Positions 8,769 to 16,834 of a DNA stretch of 43,027 bases are shown piece after piece. The first letter of the stretch is position 1. Each line of letters begins with the position of its first letter. The notes beneath the pieces were generated by a model. That model was given only the letters and a program-made list of their open reading frames with translations. It was not told the origin of the DNA and searched no databases. The stretch is from Acidimicrobiia bacterium (lineage in GTDB: Bacteria; Actinomycetota; Acidimicrobiia; Spongiisociales; JAHEDJ01), in the NCBI GenBank assembly GCA_029210695.1, contig JARGFH010000032.1, positions 1 through 43,027 on the forward strand, in the 5' to 3' direction. The position numbers and the translations under genes were made by a program.

Positions 8769-9796
8769 GGCATCCACCCCGCCTTCGGGAGCCCGGACCT
8801 CTCATCGAGTCCGAACATGAGATTGGCGGCCTGAACTGCCTGTCCGGCCGCCCCCTTGAGGAGGTTGTCGATTGCGCAAAACACCAGCGCGGTCCGCGTC
8901 CTCTCGTCGAGGAAAGCCGCGATCAGCGCACGGTTCGAACCAACGACCCACCTGGTCTGCGGTGGGTCGTCGACCACCTCAACGAAGGCTTCGTCGCCGT
9001 AGGCGGCGCGGAAGACATCCTGCAGGTTTCGCCTGGTGACTCCGCCGGCCACCGGGGCCGTCACCGTTGCCAGGATGCCGCGTTGCATCGGGACGAGATG
9101 GGGAGTGAACGTGACCCGAGCAGCGCGTCCCACGCTTCGTTCGATTCCCATCTCGATCTCCGGACGATGGCGGTGAGTCGTCACTCCGTACGCCCTGACA
9201 CCTTCGTCCACCGCACCGAATAGAAGGTCCTCCCGCAGTGACCGGCCGGCCCCGGAAACTCCTGACATGGCGTTGATCGTGATCCCGGTCGATTCGATGA
9301 TGCCATTGGCCACCAGCGGCACCAGCGCCAGCAACGAAGCGGTCGGATAGCAACCGGGCGCCGCCACGAGTTCTGAGGCTGCAATCTCGTCGCGAAACAA
9401 TTCAGGAAGCCCGTAGGCCCAGTCCTGCAGGGTATCCGGCCGCGGGTGAGGTGATCCGTAGGCCTCCTCATATCGCTCCGGGGTGTCCATGCGGAAGTCG
9501 CTCCCGAGGTCGATCACCTTCATACCGCGCCCGGCCAGCCGGCTGCCGACTAGGGCTGATGATCCGTGCGGCAGAGCCAGAAAGGCAACATCAACGTCGG
9601 GGATCGCATCAACATCGTTCGAATCGAGTACCCGAGCGCCGCGATCCAGATGGGGGTGCACGGACGAGAGAGCCGCGCCCGCCTGGGAGTGCGCCCCGAG
9701 GTAGGCGACTTCGAAGTCCGGGTGCTCATCCAGCAATCGGACGAGCTCTCCTCCGGCGTATCCCGACGCTCCGATGACTGCTGTTTGGTAACCCAT
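8765..9796 (-). CDS. argC: N-acetyl-gamma-glutamyl-phosphate reductase
   Basis: NADPH-dependent reduction of acetylglutamyl phosphate to the semialdehyde. The N-terminal Rossmann motif is GASGYAGGELVRLL and the catalytic cysteine is in VAAPGCYPTA near residue 150; the later SGAGR block is also present. 343 residues from ATG 9796 (MGYQTAVIGASG). Upstream in-frame ATGs at 9805 and 9817 would extend it into the promoter. It is the first gene of the arginine operon and follows a strong consensus promoter. Confidence 0.95.
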   Translation of the reverse strand: MGYQTAVIGASGYAGGELVRLLDEHPDFEVAYLGAHSQAGAALSSVHPHLDRGARVLDSNDVDAIPDVDVAFLALPHGSSALVGSRLAGRGMKVIDLGSDFRMDTPERYEEAYGSPHPRPDTLQDWAYGLPELFRDEIAASELVAAPGCYPTASLLALVPLVANGIIESTGITINAMSGVSGAGRSLREDLLFGAVDEGVRAYGVTTHRHRPEIEMGIERSVGRAARVTFTPHLVPMQRGILATVTAPVAGGVTRRNLQDVFRAAYGDEAFVEVVDDPPQTRWVVGSNRALIAAFLDERTRTALVFCAIDNLLKGAAGQAVQAANLMFGLDERSGLPKAGWMP

Positions 9797-9806
9797 GGAA
9801 CGCATG

Positions 9807-9836
9807 AACATACACACAAGTGCATAGAAATGTCAA
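9807..9836 (-). promoter_or_regulatory. argC operon promoter and candidate ArgR operator
   Basis: Minus strand: -35 TTGACA (9836-9831), an 18-base spacer, -10 TATGTT (9812-9807). The predicted start of transcription falls within a few bases of the argC ATG at 9796. TGCATA (9821-9826) and GCATGAA (9802-9808) on the plus strand match the two words in the argR promoter, suggesting a shared ArgR site overlapping the promoter. Confidence 0.65.
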
Positions 9837-9843
9837 TCGGGCA

Positions 9844-9871
9844 GGTTCTAGGTTTTGGGTTCTACGTTTTG
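9844..9871. repeat. Heptamer tandem array, alternating units
   Basis: Four 7-base units in A-B-A-B order: GGTTCTA, GGTTTTG, GGTTCTA, CGTTTTG. It lies upstream of the argC promoter, between argC and the peptidase gene. Confidence 0.7.
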
Positions 9872-9905
9872 CGCCGGTCGGGACGGATCCCTGACCGCCA
9901 CTGCA

Positions 9906-11444
9906 TCATGAGGGTGGGTGCAAACCCAACTCATCGATAGACGGCAAGGCCGGCGAGAACAACCATTGCTCCATGAGCTGTCGAGCTGCTGGGCCGCCGG
10001 ACGTCTCGACCAGCTCTAGGAACTGGTCTGTGCTCGCATTGCCGTAGCGGTGGGTCGTCGCCCAGTCCTGCAGAACTGCGAAGAACCGCTCGTCACCCAA
10101 CTCCATGCGCAGCACGTGCAGCGCCAAGCCACCCCTTATGTAGACGGACGCATTGAAAAGGTCGGTCGGTTGCGGGGTCCCGGGAGGCGGGTACGCCACC
10201 AGCGCCTGTTGGTATGCGGCGACCGCACTTCCGGTCGACTCGACGAGTGCCGCGCCGGAGAGGGTGCGATAGGCTCTCTCCACCTCGCCGGTGAGGGCTG
10301 CCTCGCCTCTCGAGTGGCCCGCCCACATCCATTCCGCGTACGTTGCGAAGCCCTCGTTGAGCCACACGTCACTCCAGTCGGCAACACTCACCGAGTCCCC
10401 GAACCATTGGTGCGCAAGTTCGTGGGCGACTACCGGCTCGCCCAGGGCCAGAATCTGAGTGCCGAAGGTCGCTCGCGTCTGGGTCTCGAGCGCCGCAGGC
10501 ACATTGATGGTTTCCAAGACGACGGCTCCGTACTCATCGAACGGATAGCGGCCGAACAACCCTGCAAAGAAATCGATCATCTCCCCCTGCCGATCAAAGA
10601 TCAACCGATCGGCCGGCCCGACGTCGTCATCGAAGTAGTTGACGATGGGCACTCCCTCGCCGGACGTGCTGGTCTGGCGTTCGAGGTCACCGATGGCCAG
10701 GGCCACGAGATACGGGGCGATCGGATCGTCGGATTCCCACACGAAGGTCGAGCCACCGGCCGTTTCCTCCTGGCCGCGTAGGACTCCCGACGACACCGCC
10801 ACGAGACCGGCAGGGACCGTGATCCGCAGCGAGAGGGTTGCTTTGTCGAGCGGATGGTTGTTCGAGGGGAACCAGGTCTCGGCGCCGGCCGGCTCACTCA
10901 ACGCAAACCATCCGTCCACGCTCTCGTGCCATCCCACTCGAAATCTGCCGGCTACGTTCGGGATCGACGCCGGCACGCCTTGATACTCCACAACAACTGC
11001 GACCACCCGGCCCTCCGGCAGTGGCAGAAGCGGTCGAACCAGCAACTCGTCGACCGTCTCGAAACCAGCGGTTTCGCCGTCGACGGTGACCGACACCACT
11101 GAGAGGCCGGTGAGGTCCAGATAGAAGGACGACAACGGCTCGGTCGGGCGAAGAGTCAGGGTGGCGGTTCCCGCCAGTTGCTCGCCATCAAAGTCGAGGT
11201 CTAATGCATAGTGATCTACGTCGTAGCCGCTGTTGCCCAGCCCGGCATACATCGTGTCCCCTAATCCTGGGTCACCCGGACCGGGCGTCGGAATGGTCGT
11301 GGATGTAGAAGCTGGGGACGGAGTGCTCGTCGTCGCCGCAGACGTAGACGATGCGGTCGCAACGGTTGGGATGGTCGTGGTGTCGAACGTCGAAGCGGTG
11401 CACCCAACCAGCAGCAGTGAGAGCAGTGCTGCCGGTCGCTTCAC
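9906..11444 (-). CDS. M1-family zinc metallopeptidase, lipoprotein
   Basis: Probable extracytoplasmic aminopeptidase-like enzyme. From GTG 11444 (VKRPAALLSLLLVGC) it has a short lipoprotein signal with lipobox LVGC, then a Thr/Ser/Pro-rich linker of about 40 residues and the M1 N-terminal beta domain. The zinc site is intact: HELAHQWFGDSV with the third ligand in NEGFATYAEW. The upstream substrate loop reads AALET where aminopeptidases have GAMEN, so peptide N-terminus recognition may differ. At 512 residues it lacks the large C-terminal helical domain of PepN. GTGA overlap with the nucleotidyltransferase stop implies coupled translation. Confidence 0.88.
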   Translation of the reverse strand: MKRPAALLSLLLVGCTASTFDTTTIPTVATASSTSAATTSTPSPASTSTTIPTPGPGDPGLGDTMYAGLGNSGYDVDHYALDLDFDGEQLAGTATLTLRPTEPLSSFYLDLTGLSVVSVTVDGETAGFETVDELLVRPLLPLPEGRVVAVVVEYQGVPASIPNVAGRFRVGWHESVDGWFALSEPAGAETWFPSNNHPLDKATLSLRITVPAGLVAVSSGVLRGQEETAGGSTFVWESDDPIAPYLVALAIGDLERQTSTSGEGVPIVNYFDDDVGPADRLIFDRQGEMIDFFAGLFGRYPFDEYGAVVLETINVPAALETQTRATFGTQILALGEPVVAHELAHQWFGDSVSVADWSDVWLNEGFATYAEWMWAGHSRGEAALTGEVERAYRTLSGAALVESTGSAVAAYQQALVAYPPPGTPQPTDLFNASVYIRGGLALHVLRMELGDERFFAVLQDWATTHRYGNASTDQFLELVETSGGPAARQLMEQWLFSPALPSIDELGLHPPS

Positions 11445-12823
11445 GCGTTGCCCTTCTCCTGTGCCCACCTGTCGACGAGGACGAGGGCTTCCGCTTCGGA
11501 ATACGGGCCGTGGTCGAGCCGGTACTCGAGCAGCAGGTCCATTATCTCGCCGACGATCGGTCCGGGAGGGATCCCGAGGTGCTGCATCACGGTATGCCCG
11601 TTGATAGGAGGACGGAGGGCGGCCAGTTCTTCGCGCTGGGCAAGATCGGCGATCACTCCCTCCAGCTCATCGATGCGGCGCTGGATCTTCAGTGCCAGCC
11701 CTGCGTTGGCCGTTGTGACATCACAGCGCACCAGTTGGTTCAGGTCGTCGAGCAGCGGACCGGCATCACGAACGTAACGACGCACTGCAGAATCCGTCCA
11801 CCCCATCTTGAAGGTATGCGGTCGAAGGTGCAGAAACACCAGTGTCGAGACGTCGTCCACGATCCGGTTGTCGTAACGGAGGGCTCGTAACCGTTCCCTC
11901 GCCATCCTGGCACCGACCACTTCGTGGTGATGGAACGTGACTCCCTGCGGCCCGAACTCACGGGTAGCCGGCTTCCCGATATCGTGAAGGAGGGCAGCCA
12001 GCCTTATCACAAGACGCCCCTCCGTCTTGTCGACCACCGCGATCGTATGGCTCAGCACATCCTTATGACGTTGGGTCTGGTCCTGCTCCATCCGCAGAGA
12101 CGAGAGTTCTGGGAGGAAGTGGTCGGACAGGCCGCTCTGCACCAGGCCCCACAGGGCATCCGCCACGTGGTCACCGACCATGAGCTTTGAAAGCTCGTCG
12201 CGGACCCGCTCGGCCGAGACGATTTCCAGCCGCTCGGACATCCCGGCGACGGCCGACAGAGCAGCCTCGTCGGGAACGAAACCGATGGTGGCGATGAATC
12301 TGAACAGCCGGAGCATTCGCAAGGGATCATCAGAGAATGATATTTCCGGCGAGAGTGGCGTCCTGAGCTGTTTCTGAGCGAGATCAGTGAGACCGCCGTG
12401 TGGGTCCACCAGTTCGGCGTGCGGCAACCGCAGTGCCATGGCGTTTACGGTGAAATCTCTCCGGGAGAGGTCTGTTTCGATGTCGTTCGAATATGTGACA
12501 ACGGGTTTGCGCGACTCATCGCGGTAGACCTCAGCCCGGAACGTAGTGATCTCGTGTATCTCCTCGCCCTTCCGAACGCCGATCGTCCCGAATTGCTCCC
12601 CCACCCCGAACACGTTGTCTGCCCACCCGTCGACGGTGGATCGGATCTCGTCGGGCCGGGCGTCTGTTGCGAAGTCGAGATCCGCGGGCGTCCGGCCTAG
12701 CAGAGCATCGCGCAATGAACCTCCGACCAGGTATAGCTGGTGGCCGGCCAGTTCGAACCGTTCGGCGAGTTCGACGGCCGGGGCGTCGGCGCGCACCAGC
12801 CATTGGAGCCGCTCAGGAATCAT
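11441..12823 (-). CDS. pcnA: CCA tRNA nucleotidyltransferase (HD-domain type)
   Basis: Adds or repairs the 3' CCA of tRNAs. The N-terminal class II nucleotidyltransferase core shows LVGGSLRDALLGRTPADLDFATDA (GGxxRD and the DxD metal site), then RRDFTVNAMAL and the RNA-binding segment SFSDDPLRMLRLFRF. A C-terminal HD domain (LLHDIGKP, about residue 260) suggests phosphatase or phosphodiesterase activity. The start is ATG 12823 (MIPERLQWLV), 460 residues; the open frame upstream to 12958 runs through the repeat and hairpin. M. tuberculosis has its homologue close to sigM too, so the linkage is ancestral. Confidence 0.93.
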   Translation of the reverse strand: MIPERLQWLVRADAPAVELAERFELAGHQLYLVGGSLRDALLGRTPADLDFATDARPDEIRSTVDGWADNVFGVGEQFGTIGVRKGEEIHEITTFRAEVYRDESRKPVVTYSNDIETDLSRRDFTVNAMALRLPHAELVDPHGGLTDLAQKQLRTPLSPEISFSDDPLRMLRLFRFIATIGFVPDEAALSAVAGMSERLEIVSAERVRDELSKLMVGDHVADALWGLVQSGLSDHFLPELSSLRMEQDQTQRHKDVLSHTIAVVDKTEGRLVIRLAALLHDIGKPATREFGPQGVTFHHHEVVGARMARERLRALRYDNRIVDDVSTLVFLHLRPHTFKMGWTDSAVRRYVRDAGPLLDDLNQLVRCDVTTANAGLALKIQRRIDELEGVIADLAQREELAALRPPINGHTVMQHLGIPPGPIVGEIMDLLLEYRLDHGPYSEAEALVLVDRWAQEKGNA

Positions 12824-12829
12824 GGGAGA

Positions 12830-12835
12830 AGGATA
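12830..12835 (-). promoter_or_regulatory. -10 element, probable leaderless start of pcnA
   Basis: TATCCT on the minus strand ends six bases before the ATG at 12823, and there is no purine-rich ribosome site in between. The spacing fits a leaderless transcript. No convincing -35 is visible; the upstream DNA is a degenerate heptamer array. Confidence 0.45.
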
Positions 12836-12854
12836 GGGCCACAAGAACGCGACG

Positions 12855-12903
12855 AATTGCCAATTGCGAACCGCCACCCGGGACTCAGAACCTGCAACCC
12901 ATT
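12855..12903. repeat. Degenerate heptamer array
   Basis: Seven 7-base steps, each starting with A: AATTGCC, AATTGCG, AACCGCC, ACCCGGG, ACTCAGA, ACCTGCA, ACCCATT. AATTGCC is the complement of the unit at 5489-5523, and AGAACCTGC recurs on the minus strand at 9841-9849. Confidence 0.5.
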
Positions 12904-12910
12904 TCACAAC

Positions 12911-12945
12911 AAAGGTGGGACCGTTCATTGAACGGTCCCACCTTT
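12911..12945 (-). terminator. Terminator after pilT
   Basis: A perfect 16-bp stem (12911-12926 with 12930-12945) with a 3-base ATT loop, flanked by AAA on one side and TTT on the other. It is 38 bases after the pilT stop and should end the pilT transcript. Confidence 0.85.
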
Positions 12946-12982
12946 CGGCCCTCTCCACCCGTGGCCTTGAGCTTTCGAGCTA

Positions 12983-14065
12983 TCAGACTGTTACGAGTCC
13001 CATCTGTTCGGCCTTGACCCGGAAATCGTGGGGGTTCGAAGCATTCGCAACTGCGATCTGGAACGAGATCAGGCCCTTTTGATAGAGATTGAGGATCGAT
13101 TGGTCGAAGGTCTGCATGCCGTAGAACTCGCTCTCCGCGATCACTTCGACGATCTCACCTGTCGTGGACTCGTCGACGATCCGATCGTAGACCCGACCGT
13201 TCATCGTGAGCACCTCGACAGATGGAACTCGACCCTGACCGTCCAACTTCTCCAGCAATCGCTGGCTCACGACACCCTTGAGGGTCGACGCCAGGAGGAT
13301 GCGGATTTGCTTCTGCTGATAGGGGGGGAAGAAGTCCACGATCCGATTGACCGTCTCGGTGGCGTCGATCGTGTGGAGCGACGAAAGAACCAGGTGGCCG
13401 GTCTCCGCCGCCTGGAGTGCCGCCCGGACCGTCTCCGCATCGCGGATCTCACCGATCAGGATCACGTCTGGATCCTGGCGGAGAACCCGGCGGAGCGCCT
13501 GGGTGAAGTCCTCAGTGTCCATCCCGATTTCGCGCTGGGAAATGATCGAGTTCCGGTCACGATGCAAGACCTCGATTGGGTCCTCGATCGTGACGATGTT
13601 GACCCTGCGTACCTCGTTGATGTAATCGACCATCGAAGACAGCGTCGTTGTCTTTCCTGATCCGGTCGGCCCGGTAACCAGCACTAGGCCCCGCTGTTCC
13701 ATCGACAGCTTCTCGAGTATCTTCGGAAGTCCGAGTTCCTCGAAGTTTTGTGTGGTCGGAAGCACCCTGCGCAGCACGAGGCTGACTGAGCCACGCTGCC
13801 GGTAGACGTTCACCCGGAACCGGCCGAGTTCCTGTTTCCCGTAGGCGAAATCCGCTTCGCTCGTCTCGCGGAACTCCTTGGCCGCTCGCTGAGTGAAGAT
13901 CGTCTGGGCGTACGCTTCTGTGTCCGTTGGCGTCAGCGAATCGAGGCTGGTGGGATGCAACTCGCCGTCGATTCGCATTACGGGAGGAGAACCGACCTTC
14001 AAATGCAGGTCGGAGGCTTCTACTTCGATCACTTTCTTCAGCAAATCATCCAGGGCAACGGCCAT
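12983..14065 (-). CDS. pilT: PilT-family retraction ATPase
   Basis: Hexameric secretion-type ATPase that depolymerises type IV pili. Walker A GPTGSGKTTT (about residue 130), the Asp box TIEDPIEV, Walker B DPDVILIGEIRD and the His box GHLVLSSLHT are all in order, and LLKKVIEVEASDLHLKVGSPP is the PilT N-domain. ATG 14065 has GGGAGA seven bases upstream; the TTG at 14068 is less likely. 360 residues, the normal length. No pilin, PilB, PilC or PilM/N/O genes are in this window, so its partners must be elsewhere. A single-gene transcript ending at the 12911-12945 hairpin is likely. Confidence 0.92.
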   Translation of the reverse strand: MAVALDDLLKKVIEVEASDLHLKVGSPPVMRIDGELHPTSLDSLTPTDTEAYAQTIFTQRAAKEFRETSEADFAYGKQELGRFRVNVYRQRGSVSLVLRRVLPTTQNFEELGLPKILEKLSMEQRGLVLVTGPTGSGKTTTLSSMVDYINEVRRVNIVTIEDPIEVLHRDRNSIISQREIGMDTEDFTQALRRVLRQDPDVILIGEIRDAETVRAALQAAETGHLVLSSLHTIDATETVNRIVDFFPPYQQKQIRILLASTLKGVVSQRLLEKLDGQGRVPSVEVLTMNGRVYDRIVDESTTGEIVEVIAESEFYGMQTFDQSILNLYQKGLISFQIAVANASNPHDFRVKAEQMGLVTV

Positions 14066-14118
14066 CAATGTCTCCCGTTATGGTCCGAAGGTGGGTATCG
14101 GCACCAGAGCGGGCAGAC

Positions 14119-15135
14119 TTAACGAACTTCCCAGAACTCCCCGACCGCTCTTTCCGCCAACTCGAGAGATCGCCAGGCGGCGGGTTCGGACTCGCCGTGG
14201 GATGAAGCGTTCGGATCGATGACCCCGGCGAAGCCGGCGAACGTAGCCGCCACCGAGTCGCGAATCGCATCCAGGTTATAGCCGCCCTCGAGGAACACGA
14301 TGGTCCGACCGGAAGGAACGAGGTCGACGAGGGAGTTGGCCATGTACGCGTAGTCGGCCTCGATCAGCTTCACGTCGGCCAGCGGATCGTTCAGGTGTGC
14401 GTCGTACCCGGAGCTGACGAGCACCCAATCAGGCTTGAACTGCCGTGTAACCGGCAGCACGATACGGCGGAAGGCTTCGCGGTAGACGTCTCCTGTCGTT
14501 CCGCCGGGGACCGGGATGTTGATGGTCCTCCCGGCGCCGGGCCCGTAGCCGAGTTCGTCCAGCCAGCCGCCGCCCGGGTAGTACGGGAACTGGTGGATCG
14601 ACAGATACAGGATCCGTCCGTCGGAGATGAACAGGTCCTGCGTTCCGTTTCCGTGATGCACATCCCAATCGACGATGGCGACCCTTTGCCCTCGATCCGT
14701 GAGATAGCGGGCAGCCAATGCGATGTTGTTGAATATGCAAAACCCCATCGCCCGGTTGGCGAGTGCATGGTGACCGGGGGGTCGAACCAGGCAGAAGGCG
14801 AGGTCTGCTACTCCCTCCTCCAGACGGTCCACCGCCAGCGGCCCGGCTCCCGCCGCCCGGAGCGCCGCCTCCCAGGACGCCGCTACCGCGTATGTATCAG
14901 AATCGAGGTCGCCCCCGCCGGCGGAGCAGAACCCTTCGATTGCACTCACGTATTCAGCCGTATGCAGAGTCTGAAGCAAGTTGAAATCCACGGGACCGGC
15001 TTCTCCGTCGACTATGTCGACCGGAGCGAGTTCGAGCCCGGCTCTGGCAGCAATCAGCCGATCGGGTCGCTCGGGGTGCCAGGCGCGTTGCTCGTGCAAC
15101 AGGAAGGAAGGATGTCCAACGGCCAAGACTCGCAT
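14119..15135 (-). CDS. Histone-deacetylase-superfamily amidohydrolase
   Basis: Zinc hydrolase of the HDAC / acetoin-utilisation (AcuC) / acetylpolyamine amidohydrolase family. The active site is complete: RPPGHHA with the paired histidines, DWDVHHGNGTQ with zinc ligands Asp and His, YDAHLNDPLA with the third zinc ligand, and EGGYN near the C-terminus. 338 residues from ATG 15135 (MRVLAVGHPSFLLHEQ); an upstream extension to 15291 overlaps the divergent promoter region. The substrate (acetyl-lysine protein or acetylpolyamine) cannot be told from sequence. It is divergent from a GNAT acetyltransferase gene, suggestive of an acetylation/deacetylation pair but not proof. Confidence 0.9.
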   Translation of the reverse strand: MRVLAVGHPSFLLHEQRAWHPERPDRLIAARAGLELAPVDIVDGEAGPVDFNLLQTLHTAEYVSAIEGFCSAGGGDLDSDTYAVAASWEAALRAAGAGPLAVDRLEEGVADLAFCLVRPPGHHALANRAMGFCIFNNIALAARYLTDRGQRVAIVDWDVHHGNGTQDLFISDGRILYLSIHQFPYYPGGGWLDELGYGPGAGRTINIPVPGGTTGDVYREAFRRIVLPVTRQFKPDWVLVSSGYDAHLNDPLADVKLIEADYAYMANSLVDLVPSGRTIVFLEGGYNLDAIRDSVAATFAGFAGVIDPNASSHGESEPAAWRSLELAERAVGEFWEVR

Positions 15136-15224
15136 GGTGCCTACTTTGCCACATGCTGCGCCCGTCGCCCCAGCATCTACTCTGGTTATGTGCAAAACAG
15201 CTATCTGCCCGGACAGACGATTTC

Positions 15225-15956
15225 GTGACGGGCCGCTTGAAACTTCGCGGCACCTGGCCGGGGCCGATCGCGCTGCGGCGGGGATGGGCACTTGCTACCG
15301 CCCGACCCTGGAACGACGAGAGTCCCGACGCGCACCTCCGGCTGATCCGGGGAAGTGCCGAGTTCCTGGAGTCCGCCGCCGCCGCCGTCCCGGTTGGAGG
15401 CGGCGCCGTGCTCTCCCCTCCCCTGGCGTCCGGGAGCACCGCGATCTGGGAGGAAGCCGGGTTTCGACCGCACCTCGTGCTGGACATGTTCCAGCGTGAA
15501 CTTCTCGCCGGGGCAACGCCCCCAACCGTCCCGGTGCTGGCGGGCGAAGAGGGAGAGTGGGACCATGCCATCGAGATCGATCGCGCCGCGTTCGAACCGC
15601 TGTGGCGATTAGGGGCGACAGGATTGAAGGAAGCATTGAACGCAACGCCGACATCGGTGTTCTTGACCGTGCGCGGCGACACAGGGAACACGGTGGGGTT
15701 TGCGATCGTCGGGGCCGGGGCGGCCACCGGCTATCTCCAGCGCGTCGCAGTCGATCCGGACCATGCCAGACAGGGGTACGGCAGGGCACTCGTCCGCGCC
15801 TCGCTCGGTTGGGCACGGCAGCACGGCTGTCGCACGATGTTGCTCAACACACAGCCGGAGAACGAACCGGCCGGCCGGCTCTACGAGTCGGAGGGCTTCA
15901 CCCGCGTGGCAGCAGGACTGGTTATCTGGAGTCGCGACGGACGGTCGGAACCATGA
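15225..15956 (+). CDS. GNAT-family N-acetyltransferase
   Basis: Acetyl-CoA-dependent acetyltransferase of unknown substrate. The C-terminal GNAT core shows YLQRVAVDPDHARQGYGRALV, the acetyl-CoA pyrophosphate loop (Q/RxxGxG/A), then LNTQPENEPAGRLYESEGF. The N-terminal ~100 residues are a degenerate half and may be a second, inactive GNAT fold. The start is uncertain: GTG 15225 leaves 89 bases for divergent promoters, whereas ATG 15153 would leave only 17. Its TGA overlaps the degV ATG (ATGA), so the two are probably one operon. Confidence 0.82.
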   Translation: MTGRLKLRGTWPGPIALRRGWALATARPWNDESPDAHLRLIRGSAEFLESAAAAVPVGGGAVLSPPLASGSTAIWEEAGFRPHLVLDMFQRELLAGATPPTVPVLAGEEGEWDHAIEIDRAAFEPLWRLGATGLKEALNATPTSVFLTVRGDTGNTVGFAIVGAGAATGYLQRVAVDPDHARQGYGRALVRASLGWARQHGCRTMLLNTQPENEPAGRLYESEGFTRVAAGLVIWSRDGRSEP

Positions 15957-16786
15957 TCCGGATCATCACAGATTCCTCGTCGGATCTTCCAGCGCAGGTC
16001 GCCGAGCAATACGGTGTGGACGTTGTTCCGCTCACGATCCGCTTTGGAGATGAGGAGTTCGTCGATCGGAGCACTCTCACGGCGGCCGGATTCTGGGACC
16101 GGCTGGTGACTGCCGACCAACTACCGGAAACGGCGGCGCCGAGTGCCGGTCTGTTCGAAGAGCGGTATCGGACGATGGCGAACGAGGGGGCGTCCGGCAT
16201 CGTCGTGATCACGATTTCCTCGCATCTGAGCGCCACCTACCAATCGGCGGTCATCGCCGCGGAGCGCCTGTCGGGGGACATCCGCATCAAGGTGATGGAC
16301 TCCCGGAGCGTCGGTATGGGACTCGGCTTGCCCGTTCTCGAGGCGGCCGGGTACGCGGCCGAAGGAGCCGGCTTCGACGACGTCGCCACCCGTGCTGCCG
16401 GGGCCGCACGGTCCACCAAAGTAATCGCTGCACTCGACACTCTCGAATACCTCAAACGGGGCGGGAGGATCGGAAACACGCAGGCCTTCTTCGGGAGTCT
16501 CCTCAACATCAAGCCGTTGATCACGTTGGAAGATGGGGTCGTCTCCCCGTTCGGACGGGTCAGGACGCGGACCAAAGCAATTGCTGCGCTCGAGGAGCGA
16601 GTGGCGGCACTTGGTCCGCGGATCCGGGCCGCCGCTCTCTTCCACGGTGCAGCACCAGACATCGAGTCGATCACCGCCCGGATCGAACCGCATCTGAACT
16701 CCCGTCTCATCGTCACCCTGCTCGGAGCCGTCGTCGGAACCCACACCGGGCCCGGCACGGTCGGGATCGCCTACCTCACCGGTTGA
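15953..16786 (+). CDS. DegV-family fatty-acid-binding protein
   Basis: DegV/FakB proteins bind a fatty acid and in some bacteria present it to a fatty-acid kinase. The 277-residue sequence starts MIRIITDSSSDLPAQVAEQYGV and contains TISSHLSATYQSA and SLLNIKPLITLEDGVV, both diagnostic. The open frame upstream of 15953 overlaps the GNAT gene in another frame and is not used. No FakA-like kinase gene is nearby, so its partner is not identified here. Confidence 0.9.
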   Translation: MIRIITDSSSDLPAQVAEQYGVDVVPLTIRFGDEEFVDRSTLTAAGFWDRLVTADQLPETAAPSAGLFEERYRTMANEGASGIVVITISSHLSATYQSAVIAAERLSGDIRIKVMDSRSVGMGLGLPVLEAAGYAAEGAGFDDVATRAAGAARSTKVIAALDTLEYLKRGGRIGNTQAFFGSLLNIKPLITLEDGVVSPFGRVRTRTKAIAALEERVAALGPRIRAAALFHGAAPDIESITARIEPHLNSRLIVTLLGAVVGTHTGPGTVGIAYLTG

Positions 16787-16834
16787 TGCCCAACGTCACC
16801 CTTCCAACCAGTTAGCGTCGACACAGAGGTACCA

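Noticed and set aside
11924-12836. Plus-strand open frames opposite the nucleotidyltransferase gene
   Set aside because: Antisense shadows; the minus-strand protein has every family motif.
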